Assembly (NCBI RefSeq): GCF_000445105.1
Contig: NZ_ATDP01000108.1
Coordinates: 1 to 64,000, forward strand
Length of the DNA: 64,000 nucleotides
Direction: 5' to 3'
From: Sphingobium lactosutens DS20
GTDB taxonomy: Bacteria; Pseudomonadota; Alphaproteobacteria; Sphingomonadales; Sphingomonadaceae
In this document: positions 1 through 8,638 of the stretch, one piece after another
Layout: the number at the start of each line of letters is the position of its first letter
How positions within the stretch are numbered: the first letter of the stretch is position 1
The notes under the pieces: model-generated
What the model was told of the DNA's origin: nothing
The model's input: only the letters and a program-made list of their open reading frames with translations
The model's database searches: none
Translations under genes and position numbers: made by a program

Positions 1-30
1 TGTTGATTTCCACTGAGAAGTGACCCGGGT
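1..30. repeat. Left terminal inverted repeat of the IS21 element
   Basis: Starts TGTTGATTTCCACTGAGAAG and is the exact reverse complement of 2462-2491. A second, slightly diverged copy of the internal motif follows at 32-51. Confidence 0.95.
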
Positions 31-59
31 TTTCCATCGAGAAGTGACCCGTCTGCGGA

Positions 60-866
60 TTATGTTTCGGGTGTCACGGGTGGGTCAACCCGTGGTTTTC
101 TCTTTTGGGTTCTGGCCTGCTTGGCAGAGCTGTTTTTGAAGCGGAAGCTATCGTTGCCGGTCTCCAGGATGTGGCAGTGATGGGTAAGCCGATCGAGGAG
201 CGCCGTGGTCATTTTGGCGTCGCCGAACACGGTGGCCCATTCGCTGAAGCTCAGGTTTGTGGTGATGATGACGCTGGTGCGCTCGTAGAGTTTGCTCAGC
301 AGGTGGAAGAGCAGCGCGCCACCTGAAGCACTGAACGGCAGATATCCAAGCTCATCCAGGATAACGAGATCGGAGTGCAGGAGGCGATTGGCGATCTGAC
401 CGGCCTTGCCCTGTGCTTTTTCCTGCTCGAGCGCATTGACCAGTTCGACCGTCGAGAAGAAGCGGACGCGCTTTCGATGATGTTCGATGGCCTGGATGCC
501 CAGCGCCGTTGCCACATGGCTCTTGCCGGTGCCAGGACCGCCGACCAGCACGATATTGTCGGCGATGTCGATGAAGTCGCAGCGATGCAACTGACGCACC
601 AGAGCTTCATTGACCTCGCTACTGGTAAAGTCGAAGCCGGCCAGATCGCGATAGACAGGGAAGCGCGCGATCTTGAGCTGATAGGCCACAGACCGAACCT
701 CCCGTTCTGCTGTCTCGGCTTTGAGTAACTGGGAGAGGATCGGGATGGCGGCTTCGAACGCTGGAGATCCCTGTTCCATGAGATCGGTGACGGCCTGCGC
801 CATGCCATGCATCTTGAGGCTGCGGAGCATGACGACGATGGCGCCGCTGGCAGGGTCATGACGCAT
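60..866 (-). CDS. istB: IS21 helper ATPase IstB
   Basis: AAA+ ATPase that assists the IstA transposase in target selection. The P-loop GGPGTGKS and the Walker B segment LVILDELGYLPF are visible. About 268 residues, close to the family's usual 250-260. I chose the ATG at 866 because AAGGAG lies just upstream within the 3' end of istA, and the two genes overlap by 11 nt, the arrangement expected for translational coupling in IS21. A longer reading to 905 has no such ribosome binding site. Confidence 0.95.
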   Translation of the reverse strand: MRHDPASGAIVVMLRSLKMHGMAQAVTDLMEQGSPAFEAAIPILSQLLKAETAEREVRSVAYQLKIARFPVYRDLAGFDFTSSEVNEALVRQLHRCDFIDIADNIVLVGGPGTGKSHVATALGIQAIEHHRKRVRFFSTVELVNALEQEKAQGKAGQIANRLLHSDLVILDELGYLPFSASGGALLFHLLSKLYERTSVIITTNLSFSEWATVFGDAKMTTALLDRLTHHCHILETGNDSFRFKNSSAKQARTQKRKPRVDPPVTPET

Positions 867-2388
867 GACGCTTCTCCTTGCGCAGATCATCATAGCGTTC
901 GACATTGGCCATCGGTTCGCTGACCAGCTTGAGCGCCTGGGGCGCCGTCACCGGCGGCGTGGAGATCGGTTTTCCGTCGACCAGCCTATAGAGCAGATTG
1001 AGGATATGGGTCTTGGTCGGAACGCCAGCCTCCAGCGCCATGGTGACCGCCGTCAGCACCAGTTGCTCATCATGATGAAGAACCAGCGCCAGTATTTCGA
1101 CCATTTCCCTGTCGCCGCCGGGATTGCGCAACAGATGTCGCTGCAGACGCTGGAACGCATCGGGTAGCTCAAGGAAGGGCGCACCGTTGCGCAGGGCGCC
1201 GGGCTTGCGCTGCACGACCGCCAGATAATGGCGCCAGTCATAAACCGTATGACCTGGACCGTCGTGAGAGCGGTTGATGATGCGCTGATGTGCGCAGATT
1301 GGCTGCCCCTCGGCGACGACCTGGAAGCGATCAGGATAGACGCGCAGGCTGACAGTGCGATTGGCGAAAGAGGCCGGTACGCTGTAGCGATTGCGCTCAA
1401 AGTGGATGAGGCACGTCGGCGATACCCGTTTGCGATATTCCACAAAACCATCGAAGGGCCTGCCCGCAACCATCAGACACTCAGATTCATCGGCCCAGGC
1501 ATTGGCAACCGATCCGGGTTCGATCCCGTGAGGGATGTCCTCCCATAACGCCTTGCAGCGCTCCTCCAGCCACAGGTTCAGCGCATCAAGGCTTTCGACC
1601 TGCGGCGTGGGTTGCCACAGACGGTGCCGCGCATCCTGGACATTCTTCTCGACCTGCCCCTTTTCCCATCCCGCAGCCGGGTTACAGAACTCAGCTTCGA
1701 ACAGATAGTGGCTGACCATCGTCAGGAAGCGTGCGTTGACGGTGCGTTCCTTGCCACGCCCGACCTTGTCGACGGCCGTGCGCATATTGTCATAGATACC
1801 CCGGCGCGGCACGCCGCCCAGCACGCGGAAGGCGTGATTATGGGCGTCGAACAGCATCTCATGGGTTTGCAGCAGGTAGGCGCGCACGATGAATGCCCGG
1901 CTGTAACTGAGCTTGAAATGCGCGACCTGCAGCTTGGTCCGAACCCCGGCGATGATTGCCCAGTCCTCACTCCAATCAAACTGGAAAGCTTCCCCCGGCG
2001 CGAACGACAGGGGCACGAATGTCCCACGCCCGCCAATCTGTTGCTGGCGCCGATAATCTTCGCGCCAGTCCCGAGCAAAAGCGGCAACCCGGTTGTAGGA
2101 TCCTTCATAACCCAGGCTCACCAAATCGGCGTGAAACTGCTTGATCGTGCGCTTCTGCTTGCGCGATCGGCCCATATCGCGCCGCAGCCAGGCCGCCAGA
2201 TGCTCAGCAAATGGGTCCAGTTTGCTTGGTCGATCAGGCACCTTGAACCGCGGATCGATCGTCTCGGACCGCAAATATTTGCGGATCGTGTTGCGTGATA
2301 GTCCGGTGCGCCGCGCTATCTCCCGGATCGGTAGATGATCGCGAAAATGCCAGCGCCGGATAACGCTCAATAACGCCATGTCCAACAC
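856..2388 (-). CDS. istA: IS21 transposase IstA
   Basis: DDE transposase of 510 residues. An N-terminal helix-turn-helix (IREIARRTGLSRNTIRKYL, around residues 21-39) is followed by an RNase H-like core with acidic residues in FDWSEDW, IYDNMRTAV and the Glu of WEKGQVEKNVQ, which fit the DDE triad. It acts with IstB on the terminal repeats. No frameshift or stop interrupts it. The start codon lies inside the right end region, about 75 bp from the inverted repeat. Confidence 0.95.
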   Translation of the reverse strand: MLDMALLSVIRRWHFRDHLPIREIARRTGLSRNTIRKYLRSETIDPRFKVPDRPSKLDPFAEHLAAWLRRDMGRSRKQKRTIKQFHADLVSLGYEGSYNRVAAFARDWREDYRRQQQIGGRGTFVPLSFAPGEAFQFDWSEDWAIIAGVRTKLQVAHFKLSYSRAFIVRAYLLQTHEMLFDAHNHAFRVLGGVPRRGIYDNMRTAVDKVGRGKERTVNARFLTMVSHYLFEAEFCNPAAGWEKGQVEKNVQDARHRLWQPTPQVESLDALNLWLEERCKALWEDIPHGIEPGSVANAWADESECLMVAGRPFDGFVEYRKRVSPTCLIHFERNRYSVPASFANRTVSLRVYPDRFQVVAEGQPICAHQRIINRSHDGPGHTVYDWRHYLAVVQRKPGALRNGAPFLELPDAFQRLQRHLLRNPGGDREMVEILALVLHHDEQLVLTAVTMALEAGVPTKTHILNLLYRLVDGKPISTPPVTAPQALKLVSEPMANVERYDDLRKEKRHAS

Positions 2389-2461
2389 TCCATATACCCT
2401 CGCTTGTCAAAGCCAGGGACGAGTTCAACATGGGTCAATTCTCAGTGGAAATTTACGCCCT

Positions 2462-2491
2462 ACCCGGGTCACTTCTCAGTGGAAATCAACA
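2462..2491. repeat. Right terminal inverted repeat of the IS21 element
   Basis: Perfect 30-bp inverted copy of bases 1-30, ending GGAAATCAACA. A second internal motif copy lies just inside, around 2432-2452. Confidence 0.95.
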
Positions 2492-2690
2492 CACAGGCAT
2501 TTGTGCATGGGAACTGTGCGGAGGCAAGAGCTATTTGACAGCCGGTGCATCGAACACCACGCGGCTGAATCCCCTTTGGAACTGAAAGGCGGTTCATCTC
2601 ATCGGCCGTCGATCAAGGCATCAGCGGGTTTGGTACCGTCGCCAGCACGGCAACGCGTATCGCACACGCCCTAAATTTCCTGATCAGTAG

Positions 2691-2730
2691 ATATGGACAG
2701 ATTGTCAAATATTCGATAAATCAGCCATAT
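2691..2730 (+). promoter_or_regulatory. Possible operator/promoter of the AbiE-like operon
   Basis: An AT-rich stretch directly upstream of the antitoxin start contains the inverted hexamers ATATGG (2691) and CCATAT (2725). AbiEi-type antitoxins are known to repress their own promoters through inverted repeats. The arms are short, so this is only a candidate. Confidence 0.25.
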
Positions 2731-2746
2731 TCACTGGGCATAAAAT

Positions 2747-3832
2747 ATGTTGAAATATGAGGCTGAAGAACGCGAGCTGCTGGACGGCCTGATCGGTGCG
2801 ATCGGGATGCTACCAGATGGCCATGCCGAAATCGATGGGCTCGAGGTTGCGATCGGACCGCGTGGGCGGGTCGATGCGCTGGTTGACGCCCAGATCGGCG
2901 GGCAGGCGGTCCAGCTCCTGGTCGAAACGAAACGCGAGGCCTTTCCGCGCGATGTCCGCGAAACCGTCTGGCAGTTGCGCAACCATCTCGCGCACATGCC
3001 GGCCAATCGCGAAATCCTGCCTTTCTTTATCGCGCGTGCCATCTCCCCTGGCGCGCGTGACATTCTGCGAGAAGAGCGGGTTGGTTTCTACGACCTTGGT
3101 GGATCGCTCTACATCCCCGCCCGCCATGCCTTCGTTTATGTCGATCGCCCCGTCCCGAAGAAGAATGCCAAGAGCTTTGGTTCCCTGTTCCACGGGCAGA
3201 AAGCGCGGGTCGTCCAGGCCATATTTGATCGCCGATCCGAATGGCTCAGCGTCAAGGAGCTGGCGGAATCGACCGAAGTGTCACCGGCTACCGTCTCAGC
3301 GACTCTGACTGAACTGGAGCGACGTGAATGGGTCGACGTCGAGGGCGCTGGCCCCTCCAAATTGCGGCGCCTGCGCTCAGCCAAGGCGCTGATCGACGCA
3401 TGGTCCAGCTACGTCGCCGACCAGAAGCCGCCGAAACTCGCACGCTACTATGTTCCTGGCAGCAACGCGCTTGAACTCGCCCAGCAGTTGGATCGGGCTT
3501 GCCGCGATGCCGATGCGGGCTATGCCGTGACGGCCGAAGCGGCCGCCCAGCTCTATGCGCCTTACCTGTCGAGCATCTCACAGGTGAAATGCCGGATCGA
3601 ACCGGGGCGCCGGCAGGAAGAAGCCCTGGAACGATTGAATGCGCGCGCCGTCAGCGAAGGCTGGAACCTCGGGCTTATCGAGACCCGCGCCCGGGGCGAT
3701 GTCACCGTGGCAGAAAGCATCCAGGACGTGCGGCTCGCTTCGCCGCTGCAAGTCTATCTCGACTTGCTGCAAGGCTCCGGCCGCTCTCGTGAGATGGCCG
3801 CGCACCTGCGGTCGGAAAGGCTCGACGCGTAA
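2747..3832 (+). CDS. AbiEi-like antitoxin of a type IV toxin-antitoxin pair
   Basis: 361 residues. An N-terminal segment with a conserved LLVETKREAFPRDVRETVWQ stretch is followed by a winged-helix region (VKELAESTEVSPATVSATLT, around residues 166-185) and a C-terminal part of the kind found in AbiEi antitoxins, which are transcriptional autorepressors. It overlaps the downstream nucleotidyltransferase gene by one base (TAATG), so the two are translationally coupled. The order regulator then nucleotidyltransferase matches AbiE operons. The call is by architecture and context; sequence divergence from characterised AbiEi is probably large. Confidence 0.7.
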   Translation: MLKYEAEERELLDGLIGAIGMLPDGHAEIDGLEVAIGPRGRVDALVDAQIGGQAVQLLVETKREAFPRDVRETVWQLRNHLAHMPANREILPFFIARAISPGARDILREERVGFYDLGGSLYIPARHAFVYVDRPVPKKNAKSFGSLFHGQKARVVQAIFDRRSEWLSVKELAESTEVSPATVSATLTELERREWVDVEGAGPSKLRRLRSAKALIDAWSSYVADQKPPKLARYYVPGSNALELAQQLDRACRDADAGYAVTAEAAAQLYAPYLSSISQVKCRIEPGRRQEEALERLNARAVSEGWNLGLIETRARGDVTVAESIQDVRLASPLQVYLDLLQGSGRSREMAAHLRSERLDA

Positions 3833-4740
3833 TGACCAAGCCCCAGACGATCGGCGGCTACGGCACCGCCGTAACCGAGGCATGCGAACGCGTGCTGGTG
3901 ACCTTGCTGCGCGGTCTCGGCCCATGGAAGGATTCGGTCTTCCTGGTCGGGGGATTGGCGCCCCGATACCTGGTCACCGCCCGCCCGCCCAAGGTGCCGG
4001 CCCACGCCGGGACCGGCGATGTCGACATTGTCGTCGATGTCGGCATCCTCACGAACACCGACGCCTACAGCACGCTCGAAGAGAATCTGAAGGCGATGAA
4101 ATTCGAGCGCGCCGAGAACGACAAAGGTGCCAAGCAGTCCTGGCGTTGGCAGACCGAGATCGATGGCGGCGCCAGGATGATTCTCGAATTCCTGGCGGAC
4201 TCCCCGGAACTGGGTGGCGGCAAGGTTCAGGAACTGCCGACCGAAGGCAATGTCACCGCCATCAACATCCCGCATGCGTCGATGGTGTTCGATCTGCACG
4301 AACGGGTCGAGATAACGGCGGATCTGCTGAACGGCGGCGGCCGGGCCACCGAGACCATCCGCTATGCCGACATCGTCAGCTTCACCTGCCTGAAGGCATT
4401 CGCTTACGACCAGCGTCATGAGCGCAAGGACGCGCATGATCTTGTCTATTGCATCGAACATTATGACGGCGGGTTAGAGGCCGTCCACAAAGCATTCCAC
4501 CAGGCACTCGAAGGCAAGCACGCTGACGTCATCCACGAGGCGATTGCTCGACTTACTGCCCGCTTCCGCGATCCCAATGCCGACGAGAGCTATCTGCGCG
4601 ATGGACCCGTTGCCGTCTCCCGGTTCGAGGACGACGATGCCGATGTCGATGTCGACGAGGAACTTCGCAATGCCCGGCTTCTCCGCCAAAGGCGCGCCGC
4701 CGATGTCATGGCCGCATTCCTCGGTCCATGGTTGAACTGA
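3832..4740 (+). CDS. AbiEii-like nucleotidyltransferase toxin
   Basis: 302 residues. The segment FLVGGLAPRYLV followed by GTGDVDIVVDV (about residues 62-72) is the G-G plus DxD signature of the DNA polymerase beta-like nucleotidyltransferase fold used by AbiEii toxins, which transfer nucleotides to RNA targets. The C-terminus is acidic (DDDADVDVDEEL). It starts on the last base of the antitoxin stop codon. Family knowledge suggests plasmid stabilisation or abortive infection; the substrate cannot be told from sequence. Confidence 0.7.
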   Translation: MTKPQTIGGYGTAVTEACERVLVTLLRGLGPWKDSVFLVGGLAPRYLVTARPPKVPAHAGTGDVDIVVDVGILTNTDAYSTLEENLKAMKFERAENDKGAKQSWRWQTEIDGGARMILEFLADSPELGGGKVQELPTEGNVTAINIPHASMVFDLHERVEITADLLNGGGRATETIRYADIVSFTCLKAFAYDQRHERKDAHDLVYCIEHYDGGLEAVHKAFHQALEGKHADVIHEAIARLTARFRDPNADESYLRDGPVAVSRFEDDDADVDVDEELRNARLLRQRRAADVMAAFLGPWLN

Positions 4741-4946
4741 CGAGCCGCCAGCGTCTGCGCGATTAAGTCCTCGATTTTCTCCCGCCGGCCCCCTTTGGGA
4801 ACGGGCTGTGTAGGCGTCGCCGGACCATAGCATTTGCCAAGTAATAGCTAGCTCCTCAGCGGTGTGGCGCTGGTAGGAGCAGCCCAACAAACAGGCGGTG
4901 CCGGGACGTTCCATTACCCCAACTTCCGCCGGCAAATGACGCAGCT

Positions 4947-5180
4947 TTAGCGGCGGGCGAACAGCTCATCAAAAAGGCGTCCGGCTTCTTCCCGTCCCTC
5001 TGCCGTCAGTTCGACGGAGCGGGCCTTGCCGACCGGATTGGTGATGAACCCGCGCTGATGGAGCCGTTCCATCGCATCCCAGTCAAAGCCTTTCCAGGCC
5101 ATCCCTGTACCGCGCAAATTGTACCACAACAGCGCGAGCACTGCCGCGTCGATCCGGCCCGTGTCGATATCGTCACTCAT
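4947..5180 (-). CDS. DUF6429 family small protein
   Basis: 77 residues with a conserved core LLWYNLRGTGMAWKGFDWDA and a wHTH-like tail (ERLHQRGFITNPVGKARSV then ELTAEG). It resembles the small proteins grouped as DUF6429, which often occur near IS elements and on plasmids in alphaproteobacteria. Function unknown. It stands alone between the toxin-antitoxin pair and the quorum-sensing operon. Confidence 0.7.
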   Translation of the reverse strand: MSDDIDTGRIDAAVLALLWYNLRGTGMAWKGFDWDAMERLHQRGFITNPVGKARSVELTAEGREEAGRLFDELFARR

Positions 5181-5261
5181 CCCAGGCCGACCCTATATCG
5201 ATCCAGAAGCTGTCGCATAGCCCCGGATCATGCCCTGCCTCCATCAAGATGATCTCGCTTA

Positions 5262-5603
5262 TCACGGAAACAGCAATTTCGCGAGATCATCCATCACCTT
5301 GTCTATCCCTGCCCTTGTCCGCGCCGACAAGCGGATGAAGCTGCGCCGATGATCGTCAGGGTGTGGAATCCGGTCGAGCATTCCGGCCTCAACCATTTCG
5401 ACTGTCCTGCGAAAGCCTGTCGTTTCAGACAGGCCCGAGAGACGTGCAAATTGTCTGAACACCTCCTCCATGTCCTTCTGCTCGATCATGTAAAGATCGA
5501 GAAACATCATCCATACCGGCCACTGGCGTCGACCGAGGCCCAGTTCACTTTCGGTGAAGCCGGGTTGTTCGACCAGGGCATTGCAGATGCGGCGGCGGAC
5601 CAT
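5262..5603 (-). CDS. Winged-helix (MarR-like) regulator, last gene of the lux operon
   Basis: 113 residues. A helix-rich N-terminus and a winged-helix region (RLSGLSETTGFRRTVEMVEA, then GMLDRIPHPDDHRRSFIRLS) look like a MarR-type reader with the beta wing at HPDDHRRSF. It begins 6 bp after the phyH stop on the same strand, so it is probably cotranscribed with luxR-luxI-phyH and may feed back on that operon. No ligand can be deduced. Confidence 0.7.
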   Translation of the reverse strand: MVRRRICNALVEQPGFTESELGLGRRQWPVWMMFLDLYMIEQKDMEEVFRQFARLSGLSETTGFRRTVEMVEAGMLDRIPHPDDHRRSFIRLSARTRAGIDKVMDDLAKLLFP

Positions 5604-5609
5604 CTCGGC

Positions 5610-6524
5610 TCATCCATCTTCGGCCGGCGAACCGCCCAAACCTGGCAGGATCCGGCCCGCACGATAATCCGCGATCAGCCGTTCCTGCTCGGGGCGAAGA
5701 ACATCGATCGCGCCCTGCGCTCCATCGCCTATGGCATTGAGCAGCAGGGATGGGCATCGCCCTTCATGGGTTCCGAGATTCGGTCGATGCGCCTGATATC
5801 CGGCGAGCGTCATGAGAGACCGCGGCAGGGATCGCGCAATCTCGGGCGGATAGGCTAGCCACGGCAGTTCATAGGGTTTGAGCCAACCGAGACTGTAGCT
5901 GATGATCATGCCGCGGCGGGAACTGGCCGACTTGTTGGCGCCGCCCGCATGCAGGGTGGACCCAAGGAATATCAGCGCATCGCCGGGATCCATCTCTGCT
6001 GCGATCGCATCTTCGGCGGGCATCACGATCTCGTCTTGCCGTCGGTGACTGCCGGGCCAGATCAACGTCGCACCATTTTCCGCCCGGTACGCGGAGAAGG
6101 GCCACATCACGTTGATCATATATTCGACGCCGGCAGTGTGGACGGGCCACATGTCCTGATCGCGATGCGGGGGCTGTGCCACGCCGCCTGGTTCGATCTC
6201 GATCGCCTGCGTCAGGTTGAGCTGGATCGTGTCGCACCAGGTCTGGAGGAACCTCTCGACGACCGCCACCACAAGCGGGTCGAGCGCAAAGCGCCCCATG
6301 TGGCGTGATCGCCGCAGGAGACCGTGGAAACGCCGGGTCGTCTCGCCATAGAACGGCCCCACCGAATGCGGGGTCGCTGCGAAATCCTGTTCGAGATCGC
6401 ATGCCAGCCTGTCGACCAGGCTGGACGGAACGGCGTTGCGGATGATGCAATAGCCTTCCGCCTCGAGGCGCTCGCAGCACGACTTTGTATCCGGCACCAG
6501 CCGGTCAAGAGCAATGATGGTCAT
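5610..6524 (-). CDS. Phytanoyl-CoA dioxygenase family protein (PhyH)
   Basis: Non-haem Fe(II)/2-oxoglutarate-dependent oxygenase of 304 residues. The metal-binding HxD is seen in PPHRDQDMWP and the distal His in TLHAGGANKS, with an Arg downstream (SSRRGMIISYSLGW) positioned to bind 2-oxoglutarate. It follows luxI by 12 bp. A phyH-like gene next to luxI/luxR is a known feature of sphingomonad genomes, but its substrate is undetermined; it might modify an acyl chain, the signal itself or a secondary metabolite. Confidence 0.9.
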   Translation of the reverse strand: MTIIALDRLVPDTKSCCERLEAEGYCIIRNAVPSSLVDRLACDLEQDFAATPHSVGPFYGETTRRFHGLLRRSRHMGRFALDPLVVAVVERFLQTWCDTIQLNLTQAIEIEPGGVAQPPHRDQDMWPVHTAGVEYMINVMWPFSAYRAENGATLIWPGSHRRQDEIVMPAEDAIAAEMDPGDALIFLGSTLHAGGANKSASSRRGMIISYSLGWLKPYELPWLAYPPEIARSLPRSLMTLAGYQAHRPNLGTHEGRCPSLLLNAIGDGAQGAIDVLRPEQERLIADYRAGRILPGLGGSPAEDG

Positions 6525-6536
6525 GGGATGTCTCCG

Positions 6537-7163
6537 TCAGGCTGCGGCGCGGCCGTCAGCGTGGGCGTGGACGATGCGCATCGGCACATAAGTGCCTGCA
6601 GTCCGCAACTTGTCGGGCGTGTCGCCGTCGATCTCGATCACGAGAGCGCCGGTACTCAGGCCCGCGATCTCCCTGGGCAGGCCCAGCGGCCGACAGTCCC
6701 ATCCGAGCGACAGGATCTGGCTCAGCCATCCTGAATCCGCGATGCACGTGAAACGGCGAATGCCCCGAAGCAGCGCAAACTCGACCACGGCCGTCGTGAC
6801 CGCATTGCGAACCTGCAGTCTCCGCGCCGCGCGGTTGCGCGGCGAAAGGCAGGCGCGGCTGAGCTCGAAGATATGTTCGCCAGATGGGATCGGGCCATCG
6901 CACAGTTCGGGGAAGATATTGCCCAGGACATGCGGGCGAACGCTCGGAAGCAGACGGATCGAGCCGTCATGCTCGCCGCGCTCATTGGTCGCGACGACGT
7001 AGATCGCATGCTCGTCGTCGAACTGGTCTACTTCATAGACGCTGTCGACGACCGGCACGTCCCAACCCAGCAGATCGACGAATATCCTTTTCCGGTCACG
7101 ATACATGCCGTTCAGCACGGGAGAGCCTTCGCCCCATTCCGCGCCTTCGAAAATCTCGATCAT
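6537..7163 (-). CDS. luxI: Acyl-homoserine-lactone synthase (LuxI family)
   Basis: 208 residues. The family pattern is visible: Arg and Trp in RDRKRIFVDLLGW, the acidic segment EVDQFDDEHAIYVV, and the Arg in HDGSIRLLPS followed by FELSRACL. The enzyme makes N-acyl-homoserine lactones from SAM and acyl-ACP. The ATG at 7163 has AAGGAG eight to nine bases upstream. It lies 78 bp downstream of luxR on the same strand. No clear lux box was recognised in the gap. Confidence 0.95.
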   Translation of the reverse strand: MIEIFEGAEWGEGSPVLNGMYRDRKRIFVDLLGWDVPVVDSVYEVDQFDDEHAIYVVATNERGEHDGSIRLLPSVRPHVLGNIFPELCDGPIPSGEHIFELSRACLSPRNRAARRLQVRNAVTTAVVEFALLRGIRRFTCIADSGWLSQILSLGWDCRPLGLPREIAGLSTGALVIEIDGDTPDKLRTAGTYVPMRIVHAHADGRAAA

Positions 7164-7241
7164 GATGATGCTCCTTCATTGGTGGAAAGGGCATCATCGG
7201 TGCGATCAACAACAGACTTCCATAACCGGAACTGGGTATTG

Positions 7242-7997
7242 CTAGTGCTTGCGGAGCATCTCCGGGAAGCTCGCGAGACCGTCGAACAGCACCCGGGCGA
7301 TCAGATTGCACCGCTGGATGTTGCCGTATGAGCGAAACACGGTCTTACAATGCTGATGGGCCGTATTCCTGGAAATTCCGAGGATATCTCCCATTTCCGC
7401 GTAGCTCTTGCCTTGGCCCAACAGCAACACGATTTCCCGTTGTCGTGGAGTGATCTCCGGAGGGCAGGCAACGCTCAATCCCGCGGCCATGCGTGCCTGC
7501 CGCCGCATTGCCTCGAACGCATGAGAGGCGGCGTAGAAGGCGGCAGGCAGAACCTCGCGGGAGATATCCCCCGACAAGGGCGTGGCGAAGGTGCAGCTCC
7601 CTGAATATTCACCGGGAAGATGGACGGGGATCGTATAGCCGGCCCGAAAATTGCGCAGTGCGCCTCGTTCGAGGATATGGCGGTGCCGCTCATTCAAGCG
7701 GTTCAACAAATGAGGATCGGGCCAGATAAACCCCGTATTTCGACCGTTGCACAGGAAATGGATGGGGTCATCCATATAGTAACCCTCATGGAAGACTTCG
7801 CTGAGCCAGCCAGGGGTATAGTTCGAGATGCCGAAGGACGTGGATGGTGGACTAAGAAGGTCGACATGATGGCCAATCGCGAAATGCCGGAAACCCAGGA
7901 AATAGGTAAGATGTTCAAGAACACCCTGTATTTCCTGGTTATCCTTTGCTTCGTAAAATGCCTCAATGATCGACTGATATTCCTGGGAATGTAGCAT
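7242..7997 (-). CDS. luxR: LuxR-family quorum-sensing transcriptional regulator
   Basis: 251 residues: an N-terminal autoinducer-binding domain (residues about 10-165, with the conserved YYMDDPIHFLC and FIWPDP motifs) and a C-terminal LuxR helix-turn-helix (TPRQREIVLLLGQGKSYAEM through LGISRNTAHQHCKTVF). I start it at 7997 because AAGGAGC lies seven bases upstream; the 33-residue extension to 8096 is Arg-rich and unlike the family. It precedes luxI and probably senses its product. Confidence 0.93.
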   Translation of the reverse strand: MLHSQEYQSIIEAFYEAKDNQEIQGVLEHLTYFLGFRHFAIGHHVDLLSPPSTSFGISNYTPGWLSEVFHEGYYMDDPIHFLCNGRNTGFIWPDPHLLNRLNERHRHILERGALRNFRAGYTIPVHLPGEYSGSCTFATPLSGDISREVLPAAFYAASHAFEAMRRQARMAAGLSVACPPEITPRQREIVLLLGQGKSYAEMGDILGISRNTAHQHCKTVFRSYGNIQRCNLIARVLFDGLASFPEMLRKH

Positions 7998-8103
7998 GAC
8001 TGGCTCCTTCTGGAGCGGGCTGCGAAAAAGCCTTGTCCGCCGGCCGCCGCTCCAGAGCCGTCGGCCCCGAAACCTATCAAAAATGCTGCAAAGCAAAAAT
8101 TTA

Positions 8104-8128
8104 GTTGTTACTTCAACAAGGTAACAAC
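8104..8128. promoter_or_regulatory. Perfect inverted repeat upstream of luxR
   Basis: GTTGTTAC and GTAACAAC are perfect 8-bp arms separated by 9 bp, 107 bp upstream of the luxR start and between luxR and the divergent small HTH gene. The region around it is AT-rich compared with its neighbours. It could be an operator for LuxR or for the divergent regulator; the spacing is longer than in a classical 20-bp lux box. Confidence 0.45.
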
Positions 8129-8226
8129 CCTCATTTCACGCGCACATATTGGTCGTCCGTGGGAAGGGGAGAGTGAGGCGAGAGGCGGGCTTACGCCCGG
8201 ATTTCAACAACATCGCGAGCTTCGCC

Positions 8227-8508
8227 ATGCCTCCCCGGATTCCCGCCAAAATGGTTCAAGCTGTTTCCGCGATGCTTTCGCGCATGCGAAACAGGCACCG
8301 ATCCGCAAAAGAGTTGCGCGAAGATACACGATGCCTGCGACGCATCATCCGCTCCGAACCGGAACCTGGCCGACGGATACTCGAACTCTATTTCATCGAG
8401 AAATGCCCGGTCGACGATATCGCGATTCGGCTTGATCTATCCCCGGAAACGGTGCGCCGACACCTGCTGCGCGCAATACACCGCTTTGGAGAGGAGCGCA
8501 TGTCTTGA
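8227..8508 (+). CDS. Small sigma-70 region 4-like helix-turn-helix protein
   Basis: About 93 residues from the ATG at 8227. The C-terminal half (RRILELYFIEKCPVDDIAIR, then LDLSPETVRRHLLRAIHRFG) matches the region 4 helix-turn-helix of ECF sigma factors and similar regulators, but no region 2 is present, so it is not a complete sigma factor. Neither this start nor the upstream TTG at 8149 has a clear ribosome binding site. It is divergent from luxR and may regulate locally. Confidence 0.55.
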   Translation: MPPRIPAKMVQAVSAMLSRMRNRHRSAKELREDTRCLRRIIRSEPEPGRRILELYFIEKCPVDDIAIRLDLSPETVRRHLLRAIHRFGEERMS

Positions 8509-8638
8509 ACGGTTTGCGCTCGCAAGCTGGCCGGCATCTCCAGCGCTATCGTCAAATCATAGCCAGGTCTGATCCCCACTCCACTGCACCTCGATTCCCC
8601 CGCGAACTTCATCGCCGGCCATTCAGGGATATGATGGC

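Larger units (their letters stand above)
1..2491. mobile_element. IS21-family insertion sequence, complete
   Basis: The first 30 bases of the window and bases 2462-2491 are perfect inverted repeats of each other, starting TG and ending CA as in the IS21 family. A roughly 20-bp repeat unit is present twice at each end (8-27 and 32-51 on the left), the usual multiple transposase binding sites of IS21 elements. Between them lie istA and istB, both on the minus strand and overlapping. Both genes are intact, so the element may be active. The left flank lies outside the window, so the target duplication cannot be checked. Confidence 0.95.

Noticed and set aside
8149..8508. Complete ECF sigma factor
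   Set aside because: Only a region 4-like helix-turn-helix is visible; region 2 is missing.
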